The notes below the pieces were generated by a model. That model did no database searches and had not been told where the DNA came from. It saw nothing but the letters and a program-made list of their open reading frames with translations. The translations under genes were made by a program, and so were the position numbers. DNA of 64,000 nt from positions 7,501-71,500 of the forward strand of contig CACJGD010000002.1 of assembly GCA_902592935.1 (NCBI GenBank). Reading direction: 5' to 3'. Of the stretch, positions 1-8,865 are shown one piece after another. Within the stretch, counting starts at the first letter, position 1. Every line of letters starts with the position of its first letter. The stretch comes from an uncultured Pelagibacteraceae bacterium (GTDB taxonomy: Bacteria; Pseudomonadota; Alphaproteobacteria; Pelagibacterales; Pelagibacteraceae).

Positions 1-2
1 AA

Positions 3-122
3 AAAACTTTTACCCGCGTAAATCATTGTTTTTACGAGATGCCAAAAAATAAATCATTGGAGATCAATGATAAAGAGGAAGCATTTATTATTGATTGTAT
101 ATTAAAAAGGAAAAAAATATGA
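3..122 (+). CDS. C-terminal end of an unidentified protein (cut by window edge)
   Basis: This reading frame stays open from the window edge to a TGA at 120-122 and would give about 39 residues, rich in lysine and glutamate. Its stop overlaps the ATG of the next gene in an ATGA arrangement, the tight coupling seen at several other junctions in this window. Forty stop-free codons are unlikely by chance in such AT-rich DNA, so I favour a real gene end. A competing frame ends with TAA at 50-52 and reads equally protein-like over 16 codons. The family cannot be told from this fragment. A 7-bp perfect inverted repeat (53-59 with 65-71) lies inside it. Confidence 0.4.
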   Translation, partial: KTFTRVNHCFYEMPKNKSLEINDKEEAFIIDCILKRKKI

Positions 123-1300
123 AAATAAACTGGAGTGGCAGAGCGCATAATTATTCTTCTGCTGATGTAAATTATTTACTTAAAATAATAAAAAAAGCTG
201 ATCCTATGACTCAAGGATACTATTTAAAAAAATTTCAAAAAGATTTTTCAGACTACATAGGAAAAAAAAACGTTTTCGCAGTAAGCTCTGCAGCAGCAGC
301 GCTAGAGATTATATCAGCATTATTAAAAATAAAAAAAAATGAAGAAGTAATATTGCCCGCGCACACTTATTGTGCATCAGCGATCCCGTTTGCAAGAAAT
401 GGAGCTAAATTGGTTTGGGCAGATATAAATTTTGACTCGAGAACAATTGATTTAGAAGATTTTAAAAAAAAAGTTACAAAAAAAACAAGAGCTGTAATTA
501 TTGTCCATTTATATGGATATGCTGTTGATTTTAGAAATATAATTAATTTTTGCAAAAAGAAAAAAATTAAAATTATAGAAGATTGTGCGCAAGCACTTGG
601 TGCAGAGATTAATAATAATAAAGTAGGAACTTTAGGTGATTTCTCTTGTTATTCTTTTCATGCTCAAAAGAATATTACTACTCTAGGAGAAGGTGGTATG
701 TTATTTGTAAGAGATCAAAATTTAGCAAAAAAAGTTCCAGGATTAAGACATAACGGGCATTCTAATTTCAAGTTTAAAAGAAAGTATTATTGGAAACCTG
801 CTATGGGAAATGTTGATTCTGATATTATTGGACAATGGCCATTTAAATTTACTTTGAGCGAGGTGCAGTGTGGTGCGGGCATTAGAATGTTAAAAAAACT
901 AGATAGTTTAAACAACCTTCGAATTCAAAGAGCTAGAAAAATTATAGATAAATTATCTAATTTTAAAGAGCTCAAGTTTTTTAATCCAAATGGAAAAAGA
1001 AGACATGTATATCATTTGTTAAGTGCTTATTATAAACCATCCAAAAAAATTAATAGAGATGACTTGATAAATTTATTAAATAAAAAGTATAAGATACAAT
1101 CTGTAATTCAATATTACCCCTTGTATAATTATGATTTATTTAAGAAAAATGGATTTGGAACCGCAAATTGTCCAAATACTGAAAAGTTTTATAATAATAT
1201 GATTTCATTTCCTTTTCATATATGGATGACAGTTACAGAAATTAAATATCTAATTTCCTCAATCTCAAAAAGCTTAAAAATTTTACAAAAAAAAAGGTAA
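119..1300 (+). CDS. DegT/DnrJ/EryC1/StrS family PLP-dependent sugar aminotransferase
   Basis: The protein is a fold-type I aminotransferase of the kind that transaminates nucleotide-linked keto sugars. About 393 residues is the normal family length. It has the substrate/PLP region AHTYCAS, the aspartate motif IIEDCAQALGA and the Schiff-base lysine in FHAQKNITTLGEGG. I chose the ATG at 119 rather than the TTG at 95 because AAGG lies just upstream at about 107-110 and the ATG overlaps the upstream stop. It is followed after one base by a nucleotidyltransferase-fold gene, suggesting an operon. The sugar cannot be read from sequence. It is the first of six DegT-family enzymes in the window. Confidence 0.9.
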   Translation: MKINWSGRAHNYSSADVNYLLKIIKKADPMTQGYYLKKFQKDFSDYIGKKNVFAVSSAAAALEIISALLKIKKNEEVILPAHTYCASAIPFARNGAKLVWADINFDSRTIDLEDFKKKVTKKTRAVIIVHLYGYAVDFRNIINFCKKKKIKIIEDCAQALGAEINNNKVGTLGDFSCYSFHAQKNITTLGEGGMLFVRDQNLAKKVPGLRHNGHSNFKFKRKYYWKPAMGNVDSDIIGQWPFKFTLSEVQCGAGIRMLKKLDSLNNLRIQRARKIIDKLSNFKELKFFNPNGKRRHVYHLLSAYYKPSKKINRDDLINLLNKKYKIQSVIQYYPLYNYDLFKKNGFGTANCPNTEKFYNNMISFPFHIWMTVTEIKYLISSISKSLKILQKKR

Positions 1301-1301
1301 G

Positions 1302-2282
1302 TTGAATAAAATACTTCAAACAAAAAAAAAATTAATACAAGATTTATACAACTTAGTTTTAAAAAATAAATTTATTCAAGATATTTGGATGTATGGAAGT
1401 TTTAAAGATAAAACTTCAGATTTAGATTTGATATTAATTTACAAAGAAAATCCAATAAAAATTAATTTTCCAACCTATATCAAAAAATTAATAGCTGATG
1501 GAAATGTAATATTTGCAAATAAAAAAAATTGTAAAAAAATTTTTTTGTTTGAAAAATTAAATGTTTATTCAATTAAAGAGAAAAAAAAAATTACAGTAAA
1601 ATTAAAGAAAGAAGATGTGAAATTTAGAAATGTAACTTCATTTCTTGAAAGGTATTATTATGCACGCTTATTTTTGAATAAAAATAAATATAGATTTAAT
1701 GATATAAATTTTAGAAATATTAAGTCATTATTTTTTAGTTATAAAACTTTTTTTTTGATTAATAACAAAAAAATTTTGTATAAAAAGTTTAGAAGTTTTG
1801 AAAAAAATTACTATGGTCTAAGGAAAAAATACAATAACAATACTCTCAGAAATAAAGAATATTTGAAATTTATAAAATATCTTAAAATTTTTGATCAAAA
1901 TTTTTCAGATAGTGCTTTTATTTATTTTGAAAAAAAATTTAAATATTTAGAAGTAAAAGACCACACTCTTACTTTTTCTAAACTAAAAAAATTCAATTAT
2001 AAAAATAATCATAATGGCGAAAAAAATAAAATAACTAAAATTCCTAAAATTTTTTCATTAATATATTTTTTTTATGCCCTACAACCTTTAAAGCTATCAA
2101 AAGAAATTCTTAACTCATTTGAACCAAAAATTATTTGTAACAAACTTTATTTTAATAATTTTTTTTCAAAAAAATTCAAAATTTATTTGTTAACCAAAAT
2201 AAATTTTTTAAATTTTGAGTATAAGAGATTAAAAAAAAATAAATTTAAAAGTGGTCTTTATCGGTTTGCATGGTACTTATAA
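1302..2282 (+). CDS. Nucleotidyltransferase-fold protein of unknown role
   Basis: The N-terminal region carries GSFKDKTSDLDLILIY at about residues 32-47, the G-S-x(n)-D-x-D signature of the DNA polymerase beta nucleotidyltransferase superfamily. The remaining roughly 250 residues are very rich in lysine, asparagine and phenylalanine and show no domain I recognise. The start is TTG at 1302, supported by an AAAAAGG ribosome-binding site at about 1291-1297 that overlaps the end of the upstream aminotransferase gene. Its 3' end overlaps the convergent gene at 2258 by 25 bases. That neighbour is also nucleotidyltransferase-fold but not obviously a duplicate. Transfer of a nucleotide or nucleotide-activated group to a glycan precursor is possible but not shown. 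Confidence 0.6.
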   Translation: MNKILQTKKKLIQDLYNLVLKNKFIQDIWMYGSFKDKTSDLDLILIYKENPIKINFPTYIKKLIADGNVIFANKKNCKKIFLFEKLNVYSIKEKKKITVKLKKEDVKFRNVTSFLERYYYARLFLNKNKYRFNDINFRNIKSLFFSYKTFFLINNKKILYKKFRSFEKNYYGLRKKYNNNTLRNKEYLKFIKYLKIFDQNFSDSAFIYFEKKFKYLEVKDHTLTFSKLKKFNYKNNHNGEKNKITKIPKIFSLIYFFYALQPLKLSKEILNSFEPKIICNKLYFNNFFSKKFKIYLLTKINFLNFEYKRLKKNKFKSGLYRFAWYL

Positions 2283-3346
2283 GAATTTTTTAATTTTATT
2301 ATTTTTATTATTTTTTTAATAACTTCGTATGATTTTTCCATATAGTCTTTTCCAATTAATTCCAAAACCCATATAGGAATTTTTTTATTTATGAATTTAT
2401 GTTTGCTCCAGTTTTTTCTTACTTTTTCAGTATTTTTGATTAAATCAATAATTTGTTCGTCATTGATTTCTGAATAAAATTTTCTGAAAGATTTTTTTTT
2501 ATGAATACTTCTTTTTGTAGCATCAAAGTAAAGTATTGGAATATTTAACATATAGCCTAAGTGACAAAATAATTGATACATTTGATTTTTTCCTTCTTTG
2601 AGTGGTATTTCTAGTTTTTTACCTTTATAAGCATGATGGTCATATAATTTTGTTATAATACCATTTTTTAAATATTTTTTTCTATCTTCTAAACTTTTAA
2701 GTGAAAGATTTGTATTCGAATAAATTTCTTTGAATGAAATTGTTTCTTTTCCAAATAAACTAAAACTTTTTTCCAAAGCTTCCTTAGGAAGATATCCTTT
2801 TAAATAATTTTTAAGATCAGATTCAGTGTAAACAATAAGACCATGGTGTTGAAAGTATGAAACTTTTAATAATTTTTTATAAAACTTTCTCAAAATATTT
2901 CTAAGCTTAATTATTGAAATCCTATTAGATAACAAAGAATCCTTTAAAACTATAAAAGTGTCAAAATCACTCCATCCATATATATAGTCATCAGATGCAA
3001 TACTTCCATGTACACAAAAATGTTTTATAAATTTTCTGATTTGTTGTTTTTCTAAATAATTAAATAATTTTGTATATTTTTTTTTAAATTTATTGTCTTT
3101 TTTTTGAAATCTTGATTTATTGAAACTTTTAACGATTATTTTACTACTACGATTTTTTTTATTAAAAATTTTAGTCTTTAATTTTAAATAGTCTTTATTT
3201 ATAATTTTAGCATTATCAATAGTTTCCTTTTTATAATTATTTTTTTCTTGGTAAAGAATAGATTTGATATCATAATACCAATTTAATTTTTTATTAAAAA
3301 TTTCTTGGTTAATTTTACTCTTAGAAAAATAATACTTATATAACAT
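2258..3346 (-). CDS. Nucleotidyltransferase-fold protein, convergent to the preceding one
   Basis: In the middle of this 362-residue protein is HGSIASDDYIYGWSDFDTF, a polymerase-beta-type motif: a Gly-Ser followed by an Asp-x-Asp pair on the next strand. A region of about 110 residues, rich in lysine, precedes it. A mostly helical region follows, with KLYDHHAYKGKK and a C-terminal charged tail. The start is an ATG at 3346, 68 bases from the divergent dioxygenase gene. No third acidic residue is obvious on the expected later strand (FQHHGLIVY), so catalytic activity is uncertain. Related genes occur near LPS and capsule clusters, but I know of no firm function. Confidence 0.6.
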   Translation of the reverse strand: MLYKYYFSKSKINQEIFNKKLNWYYDIKSILYQEKNNYKKETIDNAKIINKDYLKLKTKIFNKKNRSSKIIVKSFNKSRFQKKDNKFKKKYTKLFNYLEKQQIRKFIKHFCVHGSIASDDYIYGWSDFDTFIVLKDSLLSNRISIIKLRNILRKFYKKLLKVSYFQHHGLIVYTESDLKNYLKGYLPKEALEKSFSLFGKETISFKEIYSNTNLSLKSLEDRKKYLKNGIITKLYDHHAYKGKKLEIPLKEGKNQMYQLFCHLGYMLNIPILYFDATKRSIHKKKSFRKFYSEINDEQIIDLIKNTEKVRKNWSKHKFINKKIPIWVLELIGKDYMEKSYEVIKKIIKIIKLKNSYKYHANR

Positions 3347-3414
3347 TAAATTTTATTATTTGAGTTAATTTTATTTTCTAGTAATTTATAAAAACCAAAT
3401 TATAAGATCTATAC

Positions 3415-4275
3415 ATGAAATACAAAAATTACGATATATCTTTTTCAAACAATTCTGAGATCAATAAGTTATTTTCTTTTTATGAACAGAACGGTTATGT
3501 GAAGCTTGGAAAAATAATCTCAGATAATTACATCAAAAAATTAGTTAAAGTCACACAAGATTTGATGCATGGTAAAAGATCTTATCCAGGTATGTTTTTT
3601 AAATTAGATGATCCCAAAGGAAACTACTATAATATTAAGCATGAAGATGTAGAAAATGAAAAATATTCTGGTCCATCTAATAGATATAAAAAAATAAAAG
3701 ATTTAGAATATGTTCCAGAATTTTTAAATTGTATTAAATTAAAAATTATAAAAAAATTTTCACAAAAATTTATTGGCTCAGAAGCCTCCTCTATGAGGAC
3801 TATGATATTAAATAAAAGTTATATAAACTCCTCTATATTGCCATTCCATCAGGACGTAAGCAATAAATGGAAGATGAGTAAGAAACCATCATTTACAGTA
3901 TGGATGTCTTTAAACGGAGCAACAAAAAAAAATGGGTGTTTAAAAGTGATTGAGGGATCTCATAAGTATGGAATTTTAAATTTTGGAAATAATTTAACTA
4001 CCTCGGTGGAAAAAAAATTAAAAAAAAAACATAAAGTAGTTTTTTTAGAACTTAAACCTGGAGAGGCAGTTTTATTTTCGAACTATACAGTTCACGGATC
4101 AAATAAAAATAAAACTAAAAAAAACAGATTAGGATTTACTGTTTGTTTAATGGACGCTAGAATAAAAAATCTAAAAACAAATAAAACATATCCAAAAGTT
4201 TTTGGTAAAAACTCTTTAACATTATCTAAAATTTCTAAGTTAAAAAAAATACCAAAAAAAGTTTATGAAAATTAA
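3415..4275 (+). CDS. Phytanoyl-CoA dioxygenase (PhyH) family Fe(II)/2-oxoglutarate oxygenase
   Basis: This 286-residue protein matches the PhyH family of non-haem iron, 2-oxoglutarate-dependent hydroxylases. The iron ligands are the His and Asp of PFHQDVS near residue 143 and a distal His in YTVHGS near residue 225. The arginine of KNRLGFTV about 13 residues later is the expected 2-oxoglutarate anchor. The fold's W-M-S-L-N strand and the loop NGCLKVIEGSHKYG are typical. It probably hydroxylates a sugar or lipid moiety of the surface glycan, judged by neighbours. The start is ATG at 3415; the 68-base region before it is a divergent intergenic spacer. Confidence 0.85.
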   Translation: MKYKNYDISFSNNSEINKLFSFYEQNGYVKLGKIISDNYIKKLVKVTQDLMHGKRSYPGMFFKLDDPKGNYYNIKHEDVENEKYSGPSNRYKKIKDLEYVPEFLNCIKLKIIKKFSQKFIGSEASSMRTMILNKSYINSSILPFHQDVSNKWKMSKKPSFTVWMSLNGATKKNGCLKVIEGSHKYGILNFGNNLTTSVEKKLKKKHKVVFLELKPGEAVLFSNYTVHGSNKNKTKKNRLGFTVCLMDARIKNLKTNKTYPKVFGKNSLTLSKISKLKKIPKKVYEN

Positions 4276-4332
4276 TAAAATTACCTGATAATTTTATGAT
4301 ATTTTTTTATTCAACAAAAATTATAAATTAAA

Positions 4333-5460
4333 TTGGCTAAATTAAAAGTTTTAATTATTGGTAGTAAAGAAGATAAAAAAATTTTATTAAATTATTTAAA
4401 TTTAAAATCTTATGAAATAATCTTCCATGATGAAGATAAAAGAAATATAAATCTAAGAAATTTTAATGTAAAAATTCTATTCTATTTAATAAAATTTTTT
4501 TACAATAAAAAAAATTACTTTAATAATTTTGGTTTATCAAAAAAAAACTTTTTATATATTATTTGTCTTATTTCATCAATGAAACCAAACATTGTTATCA
4601 CTCTTAATGATGTTTCAAAGATTTATCACACTGTTGTTTCTAATTTTCCTAATTTAAGATGTATTGCAATACAAAATGGGAACAGAACTAAATTTGGATT
4701 ATCACCAAAATTTAATCATGATATTTATTTTTCTTTTGGTGATTATGAGAAAAAACTTTTTGATGACTTTAAAATAAAATATAAAAAAATAATCCCTGTC
4801 GGATCACTCTATGGTGAAGTGAAAAAACTGAGCAATAAAAATTCATATAAAAACATTTATGACATATGTTTAATTTCACAATATAACCAAAAAGATTTTA
4901 AATTTAAAAATTTAAAAATTTTTCGAGAAAGATTTAAAAACATAGCGATAATTTCAAAATTTTTATCAAAATTAGTTGAATCTAGTAAATTTAAAATTTG
5001 TATTTTGTTGAGAGAAAACTCAGAAAATGAAGTTAATTTCTATAAGAATTATTTTAATATTAACTCAAAAAATGTTTCTTTAATAGAATGTTCAAAAAAT
5101 ACAAATACTTTTAAATATATGTTTAGGAGTAGAGTTTGTGTTTCTTTTTACTCAACTACAATAAAGGAGTTATTGCGTTTGAGAAAAAAAGCTTTTTTTA
5201 TGGATTTTACAAATTCTGACAAATTTAATAAAAAATCAAAATCTTTAATTATTTTTAGAGAACAAAATTTCAATAAATTTAATAGTTTTTTTTTAAAAAT
5301 TTTAAATATGAATAATAATATGTTCTATAAAAGTGTATTCAATGAAATTCAATTTTATATGAAGGACTATAATTTTGTTAAACCAAGTAGTATAATAAAT
5401 GAAGAAATTAAAAAAATTCTTAAAAATGAAAAAAAAAAAATTTCCAATAAAATTGTATAA
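4333..5460 (+). CDS. Putative surface-polysaccharide biosynthesis protein, GT-B-like
   Basis: This protein of about 375 residues begins with an alternating hydrophobic strand (KLKVLIIGSKED), as in the first Rossmann domain of GT-B proteins. The region MKPNIVITLNDVSKIYHTVV followed by AIQNGNR and IPVGSLYGE resembles the surface-carbohydrate and CDP-glycerol-transferase-like family often annotated as putative surface polysaccharide biosynthesis protein. The start is TTG at 4333, chosen because it precedes the first beta strand; no good ribosome-binding site is visible. Its 3' end overlaps the next gene by up to 62 bases. No catalytic residue can be named, so the assignment is tentative. Confidence 0.5.
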   Translation: MAKLKVLIIGSKEDKKILLNYLNLKSYEIIFHDEDKRNINLRNFNVKILFYLIKFFYNKKNYFNNFGLSKKNFLYIICLISSMKPNIVITLNDVSKIYHTVVSNFPNLRCIAIQNGNRTKFGLSPKFNHDIYFSFGDYEKKLFDDFKIKYKKIIPVGSLYGEVKKLSNKNSYKNIYDICLISQYNQKDFKFKNLKIFRERFKNIAIISKFLSKLVESSKFKICILLRENSENEVNFYKNYFNINSKNVSLIECSKNTNTFKYMFRSRVCVSFYSTTIKELLRLRKKAFFMDFTNSDKFNKKSKSLIIFREQNFNKFNSFFLKILNMNNNMFYKSVFNEIQFYMKDYNFVKPSSIINEEIKKILKNEKKKISNKIV

Positions 5461-6052
5461 TAAATTAGAAGATTATAATTTTGATTATTCCAAACATATC
5501 ACTAATGCCTTAACAAAAAACAACAGAGAACTTTCACAAGCGGCAAAATTAATTGAAAGGAAAATAAAGCAAAATAAAACTATATATGTTTGCGGAAATG
5601 GAGGATCTTCTGCAATAGCAAATCATTTTGTTTGTGATTATTTTAAAGGGTTGTCTACAAATACAAATTTAGTTCCAAAAATACTTAGCTTAAATGCGCA
5701 TTCAGAGTTGATTAGTGCTATTTCAAATGATTTAAATTACGATCAAATTTTTTCATACCAAGCAAATAAATTAGTAAAAAAGGACGATTTAGTAATTATT
5801 TTTAGTTCTTCTGGGAAATCAAAAAATGTAAAGAAATTATTTCAGTTTACTAAAAAGAGAAAAGTAAAGACTATCGGCTTTTCAGGATTTAATGGCGGTT
5901 TTTTAAAAAAATTTTCTGATATATCTATCCATGTAGATGTTGATAACTATGGAATTACAGAAGATTTATTTCATATATATATGCACATTATAATGCAATT
6001 TGTAAGACAGAAAAATTTATCAAAAAAAAAATTAGAAACTATTAAATTTTAA
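5399..6052 (+). CDS. SIS-domain sugar isomerase, GmhA-like
   Basis: A single SIS domain is clear. The phosphosugar loop CGNGGSSAIANHF lies near residues 65-77, the second serine cluster is IIFSSSGKSKNV, and the C-terminal helix reads FHIYMHIIMQF. The layout matches sedoheptulose-7-phosphate isomerase (GmhA), which makes D-glycero-manno-heptose 7-phosphate for LPS core. Where GmhA has His-Phe-Ala-Glu-Glu, this protein has His-Phe-Val-Cys-Asp, so the catalytic glutamate is an aspartate at best and the substrate may differ. Three starts are possible: ATG 5399, ATG 5426 and TTG 5453. The TTG gives an N terminus most like GmhA and the smallest overlap with the upstream gene. Confidence 0.75.
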   Translation: MKKLKKFLKMKKKKFPIKLYNKLEDYNFDYSKHITNALTKNNRELSQAAKLIERKIKQNKTIYVCGNGGSSAIANHFVCDYFKGLSTNTNLVPKILSLNAHSELISAISNDLNYDQIFSYQANKLVKKDDLVIIFSSSGKSKNVKKLFQFTKKRKVKTIGFSGFNGGFLKKFSDISIHVDVDNYGITEDLFHIYMHIIMQFVRQKNLSKKKLETIKF

Positions 6053-6957
6053 TTACTCCAATTTATAATATCATAAAATTCTTTTTTTACATTAAATGTA
6101 CTATCCTCAATTATATCAAGTTTATTTTGGGAAAATTTCTCTTTTGATAAATATTTTAGATTAGTATTGATTGTATGAATTTTTGTTACCCCAAACAAAA
6201 TATAATCAATTTCTTTCAAACTATTAACATACCTGATCATTAATTCATTAATATTATCAATTTTTAATTTATTTAATAACTTGATATTTATATTATTTGT
6301 TAATTTTTTTTGTTTACGAATTTTCTTAGGCCAATAATTTTTATTAAATATTCCCTGTAAGAATATACTTCTTGCAATAAATTTTTTACTTTTTGAAAAT
6401 GATTTTAAATCTGAGGAAAAAAATATTTTCCATCTTTGATCATAAATATTTATAGGTAACTGGATATACTTAATTAATTTATTTTTAGCAATAATACTAA
6501 TATTTTTATATAAATTTATTGAAACACCAATGTTTTTGATTAATCCCTTTTTTTTATATTTATTTAAAATTGCAATTACATCTTGATTGTTAATATTTAT
6601 GTCCTCTACCCTATGTAACATTAAACAATATATGCTCTTAGTTTTTAATTTTTTTAAGGAATTATTTATCGAAACTTTTATGAATTCCTCAAGACTATTT
6701 TTATCATTAAATTTTAGGTTCTCTTTGATTGGTTTTAACTTAGTAAAAATCTTTATTTTTTTTAAATTTAAGAATTTTTCAGAATCATACGAATATGCGG
6801 TATCAAAATATGAAATATTTTTATTTAAAGCATAATTTAATATTTTATTTTTATTTTTATTAGTGAGTTTAATTTCATTGATACCATACTTCTTATGTCC
6901 AAAGTTTGCTGTTCCTAAAACAACTTGTTTTGATCGTTTTGTTTGTTTATTTGCCAT
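6049..6957 (-). CDS. Aldo/keto reductase family protein
   Basis: The sequence follows the aldo/keto reductase TIM barrel from the first strand (VVLGTANFGHKKYGI) onward. The catalytic tetrad is visible: Asp and Tyr in FDTAYSYDSE, Lys in FTKLK and His in LMLHRVED. The later GLIKNIGVSI and IQLPINIYDQRW segments are typical of family members found in sugar clusters, some of which act as NAD(P)H-dependent keto-sugar reductases or dehydrogenases. It converges on the SIS gene with a four-base overlap. It is divergent, across 165 bases, from the ABC transporter gene. The sugar substrate is unknown. Confidence 0.85.
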   Translation of the reverse strand: MANKQTKRSKQVVLGTANFGHKKYGINEIKLTNKNKNKILNYALNKNISYFDTAYSYDSEKFLNLKKIKIFTKLKPIKENLKFNDKNSLEEFIKVSINNSLKKLKTKSIYCLMLHRVEDININNQDVIAILNKYKKKGLIKNIGVSINLYKNISIIAKNKLIKYIQLPINIYDQRWKIFFSSDLKSFSKSKKFIARSIFLQGIFNKNYWPKKIRKQKKLTNNINIKLLNKLKIDNINELMIRYVNSLKEIDYILFGVTKIHTINTNLKYLSKEKFSQNKLDIIEDSTFNVKKEFYDIINWSN

Positions 6958-7020
6958 CTAATAAAATCTGAAATTTTCTTGAAAGTATGTTGAAGAAATA
7001 TAACATTTATGTTTTATAGC

Positions 7021-7122
7021 AGGAAACCTTAATATTTGAAATTTTATTTGTTTATAAACATATTTATGTCTAAATTTATTCTAATCTTTGCAAATTAAAT
7101 TATAAAAGAGAATAGTGGATGA
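7021..7122 (+). promoter_or_regulatory. Possible promoter region for the ABC exporter operon
   Basis: The 165-base divergent spacer 6958-7122 separates two genes and precedes a run of co-directional genes extending to at least 20126. It contains a TTGAAA near 7037 with a weak CATATT-like -10 seventeen bases later. In DNA this AT-rich such matches arise often, so this is only a candidate. AAAGAG near 7105-7110 could serve as ribosome-binding site for the ATG at 7123. Confidence 0.25.
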
Positions 7123-8847
7123 ATGTCAAATTATTTTAAATTTTTTAAAAAATTTAGTTTTATAGTAGGTAAAAATAAGAAAGTTTTTCCAATAATTATT
7201 TTAATAAGTACATTAAATTCATTTATAGATATAATGGGAATATCATTACTAGTTCCATTTTTAAGCATCCTTTTTTTTAAAGATCTATCGTTTGGACCAT
7301 TGCAGTCCTTACTAAATAGCTATGAGCAAAATGATATAATTTTTTATTCTGGCATATTTATTATTTTAGCTTTCTTTCTAAAAATATTTGTTGCAACTTA
7401 CTTATATTATTATCTGACTAATTTTTCTTTATACTTTCAAAGAAACTTAAGAATCGACATATTAAAAAAATTTCAAGATATTAATTTTAAAGAGTACACA
7501 AAATCTAAAATGTCAAATTATTTTGAATTGGTAACTAATCTTGCACCTTTATTCTCAACAGAGGTTTTAATGCCAATATTAAAAATAATAACAAATATAA
7601 TATTATTAATTTTTTTAGGATCTTTATTAATTTTTACAAATCCAAAAGTTTTTTTAATCCTATTATTTTTTCTTTCATTTATTACAATAATATATTTTTT
7701 CTTTTCTAAGAGAAACAAATATTATGGAAAAAGAGCAAGTATAGCTAATGAAAATTTTTTAAAATCAATTAAAGAAACAATAAGTGGATATCTTGAAATA
7801 TTAATTTTAGATAAGAAAGATTTTTTATTATCAAGATCAAAAAAATTTTCAAAAGAAAATGTTGAATTTTCTATAAAGACTCTTGTCTTACAATTTGTGT
7901 CTAAATACATAATTGAGTTTGTATTAGTAACTTTTTTTATATTATCTATGTTTTATGTGTTTTACTTTAATCAGGAAAAATTAAATGAAACCTTGAATAC
8001 TATGATTGTCTATGTTGCGGTATCATTAAGACTGATTCCAAGTTTTAATGTGATTATGACAAGTATAGTTTCAATAAATTTTGGAGTATTTTCTACAGAT
8101 AGAATTTATTCCCATTTACAAAGTGAAAATAATGAAAATGATAAAAAAAATAAAATTCAAATAAAAAAAACAAAAAATTATTTTGAAAAGAAAATTGATT
8201 TTGAAATTTTGGAATTCAAGAATGTAAGTTTTCAGTATGATGAAAAAAATAAAATAATCGAAAACTTGAATTTTAATATTAAAAAAAATGAAATTATTGG
8301 GTTGTCTGGACCTTCAGGATCCGGCAAAACAACTATAATAAATTTAATTTTAGGACTAATAGAACCTACGTCAGGATCACTGAATATTAATAACAAATTT
8401 ATTTTAAATGATTTAATTGATGAGTGGCATAAAATTATATCATTTATGCCTCAAGATATTTTTGTTATTAATGATACAATAAGTCGAAATATTACTTTAA
8501 AAGAAATCTCCGAAAATAGTGATATTAAAAAATTAAAGTTAAGTTTAGAAAAAGTTGGTCTTGATAGTTTTATTAAAGCTCTACCAAGTGGTATAGATAC
8601 AGAGGTAGAAGAAACTGGAAAAAATTTTTCTGGGGGACAAAAACAAAGAATTGCACTTGCTAGATCAATATATCATGATAAGGAAATACTTATTTTAGAT
8701 GAAGTAACAAGTTCACTTGATATTAATAATACAAAAAAAATTCTTAACCTTTTATTAGATTTAAAAAAAACAAAAACAATAATAATTTCAAGTCATAATA
8801 AAATCATATTAGATGCATGTGATAAAGTAATTGAAACAATTTATTAA
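7123..8847 (+). CDS. ABC transporter, fused permease/ATPase, PglK/MsbA-like flippase
   Basis: This 574-residue half-transporter has an N-terminal membrane domain of about 320 residues with five or six hydrophobic segments, then an ATPase domain. Walker A is SGPSGSGKTT near residue 397, the ABC signature is FSGGQKQRIALARS near 502, and Walker B is ILILDEVTSSLD near 523, with a switch histidine in SSHNK. Length and order match PglK and MsbA, which flip lipid-linked oligosaccharides or lipid A across the inner membrane. No Wzx-type flippase was seen in the window, so this is the best candidate to flip the undecaprenyl-linked glycan made by these genes. It opens a long operon. Confidence 0.85.
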   Translation: MSNYFKFFKKFSFIVGKNKKVFPIIILISTLNSFIDIMGISLLVPFLSILFFKDLSFGPLQSLLNSYEQNDIIFYSGIFIILAFFLKIFVATYLYYYLTNFSLYFQRNLRIDILKKFQDINFKEYTKSKMSNYFELVTNLAPLFSTEVLMPILKIITNIILLIFLGSLLIFTNPKVFLILLFFLSFITIIYFFFSKRNKYYGKRASIANENFLKSIKETISGYLEILILDKKDFLLSRSKKFSKENVEFSIKTLVLQFVSKYIIEFVLVTFFILSMFYVFYFNQEKLNETLNTMIVYVAVSLRLIPSFNVIMTSIVSINFGVFSTDRIYSHLQSENNENDKKNKIQIKKTKNYFEKKIDFEILEFKNVSFQYDEKNKIIENLNFNIKKNEIIGLSGPSGSGKTTIINLILGLIEPTSGSLNINNKFILNDLIDEWHKIISFMPQDIFVINDTISRNITLKEISENSDIKKLKLSLEKVGLDSFIKALPSGIDTEVEETGKNFSGGQKQRIALARSIYHDKEILILDEVTSSLDINNTKKILNLLLDLKKTKTIIISSHNKIILDACDKVIETIY

Positions 8848-8865
8848 TAAATTTAAAAAGCAAAT

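Noticed and set aside
53..71. ATCATTG/CAATGAT inverted repeat as a transcription terminator
   Set aside because: The stem is short and AT-rich, no T-run follows, and an open frame runs through it. Chance is likely.
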